From assembly GCA_937969485.1 (NCBI GenBank), contig CALBVQ010000100.1, positions 1 through 7,450 on the forward strand: DNA of 7,450 nucleotides. Direction: 5' to 3'. This document shows positions 5,847-7,450 of the stretch, in pieces. Position numbers and translations under genes: made by a program. Within the stretch, counting starts at the first letter, position 1. Each line of letters starts with the position of its first letter. The notes under the pieces are model-generated. The model ran no database searches and was not told the origin of the DNA. It saw only the letters and a list, made by a program, of their open reading frames with translations. This DNA comes from an uncultured Saprospiraceae bacterium. Lineage in GTDB: Bacteria; Bacteroidota; Bacteroidia; Chitinophagales; Saprospiraceae.

Positions 5847-6914
5847 ATGAAAAAGATGAAAAAACTAACTCTACTTGCATTAATCCTTTTGCTTTCCTTG
5901 CCTTGCAATTCGCAAACTACTACCGTGCTTAATAAGATTCCTGGTTTACCCACTCGGATGATTAGCGACGGTACAGACATTTACTATAATCTTGTTGACC
6001 TTGGCGAAGTGCACAAAGTAGATCTCACATTGGATCCTCTTGTGCCAGTTGTGGTTGTCAAGGGGTTATCGCAACCAACTAGTATGGCATTAAAGGGGAC
6101 AGTTTTGTACATTGTAGAATTTGACGGTGGTAAAATATCCCGGATTGATTTGTCGGGGTCTTCCATCTTTGCACAAGATTTATTGGTGGATTTAGAGTTT
6201 CCTAACGGTTTGGTCCTAGATGATGACATGCTGTATTTTTCGGAGAGTTATAAAGGAACCGTTGCCAAAATTGATATCACCAAGGAATACCCCATTCCAA
6301 TTTTAGTTGCTGAAGATTTGAATTTCCCAACAACTATGGCAGTTCGTGGAACGGAGTTGTATATTTCAGAAGCCCTTGGTAACAAAATTTCTAAAATTTC
6401 TCTTTCGAGTACTAGTCAAGTTGCCACTGTTGTTCGTGCGGGTTTGAGTCGGCCGATTGGTATTAAAATGAATGGTGATACCATGTATGTGGCTGAATTA
6501 CTAGCTGATCGAGTATCAAAATTTGATGTTACTGACGATACTGGTGGTTTAGAAGATGTCTATGATGATTTCAATTTTCCTTCTGATATTGTTTTTGTAG
6601 AAAATGATCTTTATTTCATTGAAAGTAGTTTTGGAGTAGGGCATCTTTCCAAGTTAGAAGATGCATTGATAATTGTAGATGTGGAGGACGTACTCGCCAG
6701 CAGGACGATAGTGTTTCCAAATCCTACAAGTGCGATTATTAATTTTAAGAACTTAAAAGAATCTACCACTTACAAGATTTTAGGATTGGATGGAAGTGTG
6801 ATATGTGAAGGTGTAGTCGTCTCTAATGGAAATATAGATCTTGGTTTTATATCTGCAGGAATGTACATTATTCAGCTGGGCACAGGTTTTAGCAGGATAT
6901 TTGTAAAAAAGTAA
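5847..6914 (+). CDS. Secreted six-bladed YWTD/NHL-like beta-propeller with type IX sorting domain (355 aa)
   Basis: A basic signal peptide (MKKMKKLTLL... to about residue 23, cleavage after NSQ) is followed by six repeats and a C-terminal sorting domain. The repeats are strictly periodic: the Pro in 'L-x-F-P' falls at residues 35, 77, 119, 161, 203 and 245, and the Tyr of 'LY-V/I/F' at 46, 88, 130, 172, 214 and 256, exactly 42 apart. Units such as LYFSESYKGTVAKIDI match the LDL-receptor YWTD pattern, which forms a six-bladed propeller; NHL or SMP-30-like folds are alternatives. Residues about 285-355 form a type A sorting domain (FPNPTS at 290-295, SAGMYIIQL at 336-344, ending in FVKK). The protein should therefore be exported by Sec, passed through the type IX system, and displayed or released. 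The longest frame opens at a TTG at 5823; ATG 5847 gives a proper signal peptide. Binding or enzymatic role is unknown. Confidence 0.9.
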   Translation: MKKMKKLTLLALILLLSLPCNSQTTTVLNKIPGLPTRMISDGTDIYYNLVDLGEVHKVDLTLDPLVPVVVVKGLSQPTSMALKGTVLYIVEFDGGKISRIDLSGSSIFAQDLLVDLEFPNGLVLDDDMLYFSESYKGTVAKIDITKEYPIPILVAEDLNFPTTMAVRGTELYISEALGNKISKISLSSTSQVATVVRAGLSRPIGIKMNGDTMYVAELLADRVSKFDVTDDTGGLEDVYDDFNFPSDIVFVENDLYFIESSFGVGHLSKLEDALIIVDVEDVLASRTIVFPNPTSAIINFKNLKESTTYKILGLDGSVICEGVVVSNGNIDLGFISAGMYIIQLGTGFSRIFVKK

Positions 6915-7450
6915 ACAGGCTAATCTAGGAATTCAGAATTGATCTTATAGTTGGCGGGTTTTCTTGATCATTTCTTCTCTATTCGGCACAAACGAAATAT
7001 TATATCATTAATTATCTACAAGGAGGGAGAGGCTAAATCGAGGTCACTTGAAAAGACAAATCCGAAATGCGAGTCGAAAGTACCAAATAGTCAATCAATC
7101 TAGGACTGCCTTCACATTCAAAATAATTTCATTTAGAATATATTTATTAAAAAAAATATGATTTTCTGTGGGTTTGGCGAAATTGATTAGTCTTATTATT
7201 GAATATGTTAATTTACGCCAATGATGCGATTTGCGGCCTTTTCAGTTGTAATAGAAATTCTGTTTTAGAATGCCAGTTATATTTCTGCTAATTTATCTAT
7301 GTTAGTCGGAGGATTGTCCCTCGTAGTTTGACGTTCTTAAACCCGAAATATGCATTAAGATATCTACTACGAGCTGAAACTGCTTCGATAATGGGAACGT
7401 CCAGCTCTTTTGATGCTCACCGAGATGGTGACCACGGCTGCGCTTCAAAA
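6915..7450. other. Gene-poor right end of the window
   Basis: No supportable gene is seen in these 536 bp, and no clear terminator follows the propeller stop. An AGGAGGGAGAGG stretch at 7020-7031 looks like a Shine-Dalgarno but has no usable start after it, and such sites are not used by this group. 7127-7162 is very AT-rich with an A8 run. The last 130 bp are richer in G+C. They contain CTCGTAGT/ACTACGAG (7320-7327/7366-7373), GACGTTC/GAACGTC (7330-7336/7395-7401) and TCACC/GGTGA (7417-7421/7427-7431). Open frames run off the edge on both strands (plus 7292 onward, minus down to 7302). One of these could be the end of a neighbouring gene or a broken gene, but none is recognisable. Confidence 0.5.

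Noticed and set aside
5984..6229. Minus-strand 81-codon frame
   Set aside because: Lies wholly antisense inside the strongly supported propeller gene and has no protein-like features.
7020..7031. AGGAGGGAGAGG as a ribosome binding site
   Set aside because: No open frame begins at a suitable distance, and the other genes here lack such sites.

Overview
The window comes from a member of the Bacteroidota. Three things in the sequence point there. The protein ending near 6914 carries a C-terminal type A sorting domain of the type IX (Por) secretion system. Starts lack Shine-Dalgarno sequences and are preceded by A-rich or AT-rich leaders. Candidate promoters fit the TTG-N19-21-TAnnTTTG pattern of that phylum rather than the sigma70 consensus. 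The DNA is AT-rich. No transposase, integrase, CRISPR array, tRNA or rRNA is recognisable, so this looks like ordinary chromosome with two gene-poor gaps.

Left part (1-3376, minus strand): a probable operon of at least four genes. Transcription runs right to left from a DUF2207-type membrane protein with a long Gly tail (3376-1667). It continues through three tandem, mutually related small lipoproteins (1624-992, 957-364, and one starting at 317 that is cut by the left edge). The lipoproteins look like lipid-anchored, beta-rich outer-membrane proteins of unknown function. Each intercistronic gap is only 34-46 bp and contains an inverted repeat.

Middle (3377-5349): a short divergent control region with a candidate promoter in each direction. 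It is followed on the plus strand by maf (nucleoside triphosphate pyrophosphatase, 3532-4101). Three bases later comes a short-form aspartate kinase (4105-5349). Together they form a two-gene housekeeping unit: nucleotide-pool surveillance or division control, and the first step of the aspartate amino-acid family.

Right part (5350-7450): a gap of about 500 bp with clustered repeats and no convincing gene, then a secreted six-bladed YWTD/NHL-like beta-propeller with a type IX sorting domain (5847-6914). The last 536 bp have no supportable gene. The start codons used here for the DUF2207, Maf and propeller genes are internal to the longest open frames; the reasons are given with each gene.

The least explained item is the set of tandem lipoprotein paralogues coupled to a DUF2207 membrane protein. 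Nothing in the sequence alone assigns it a function.
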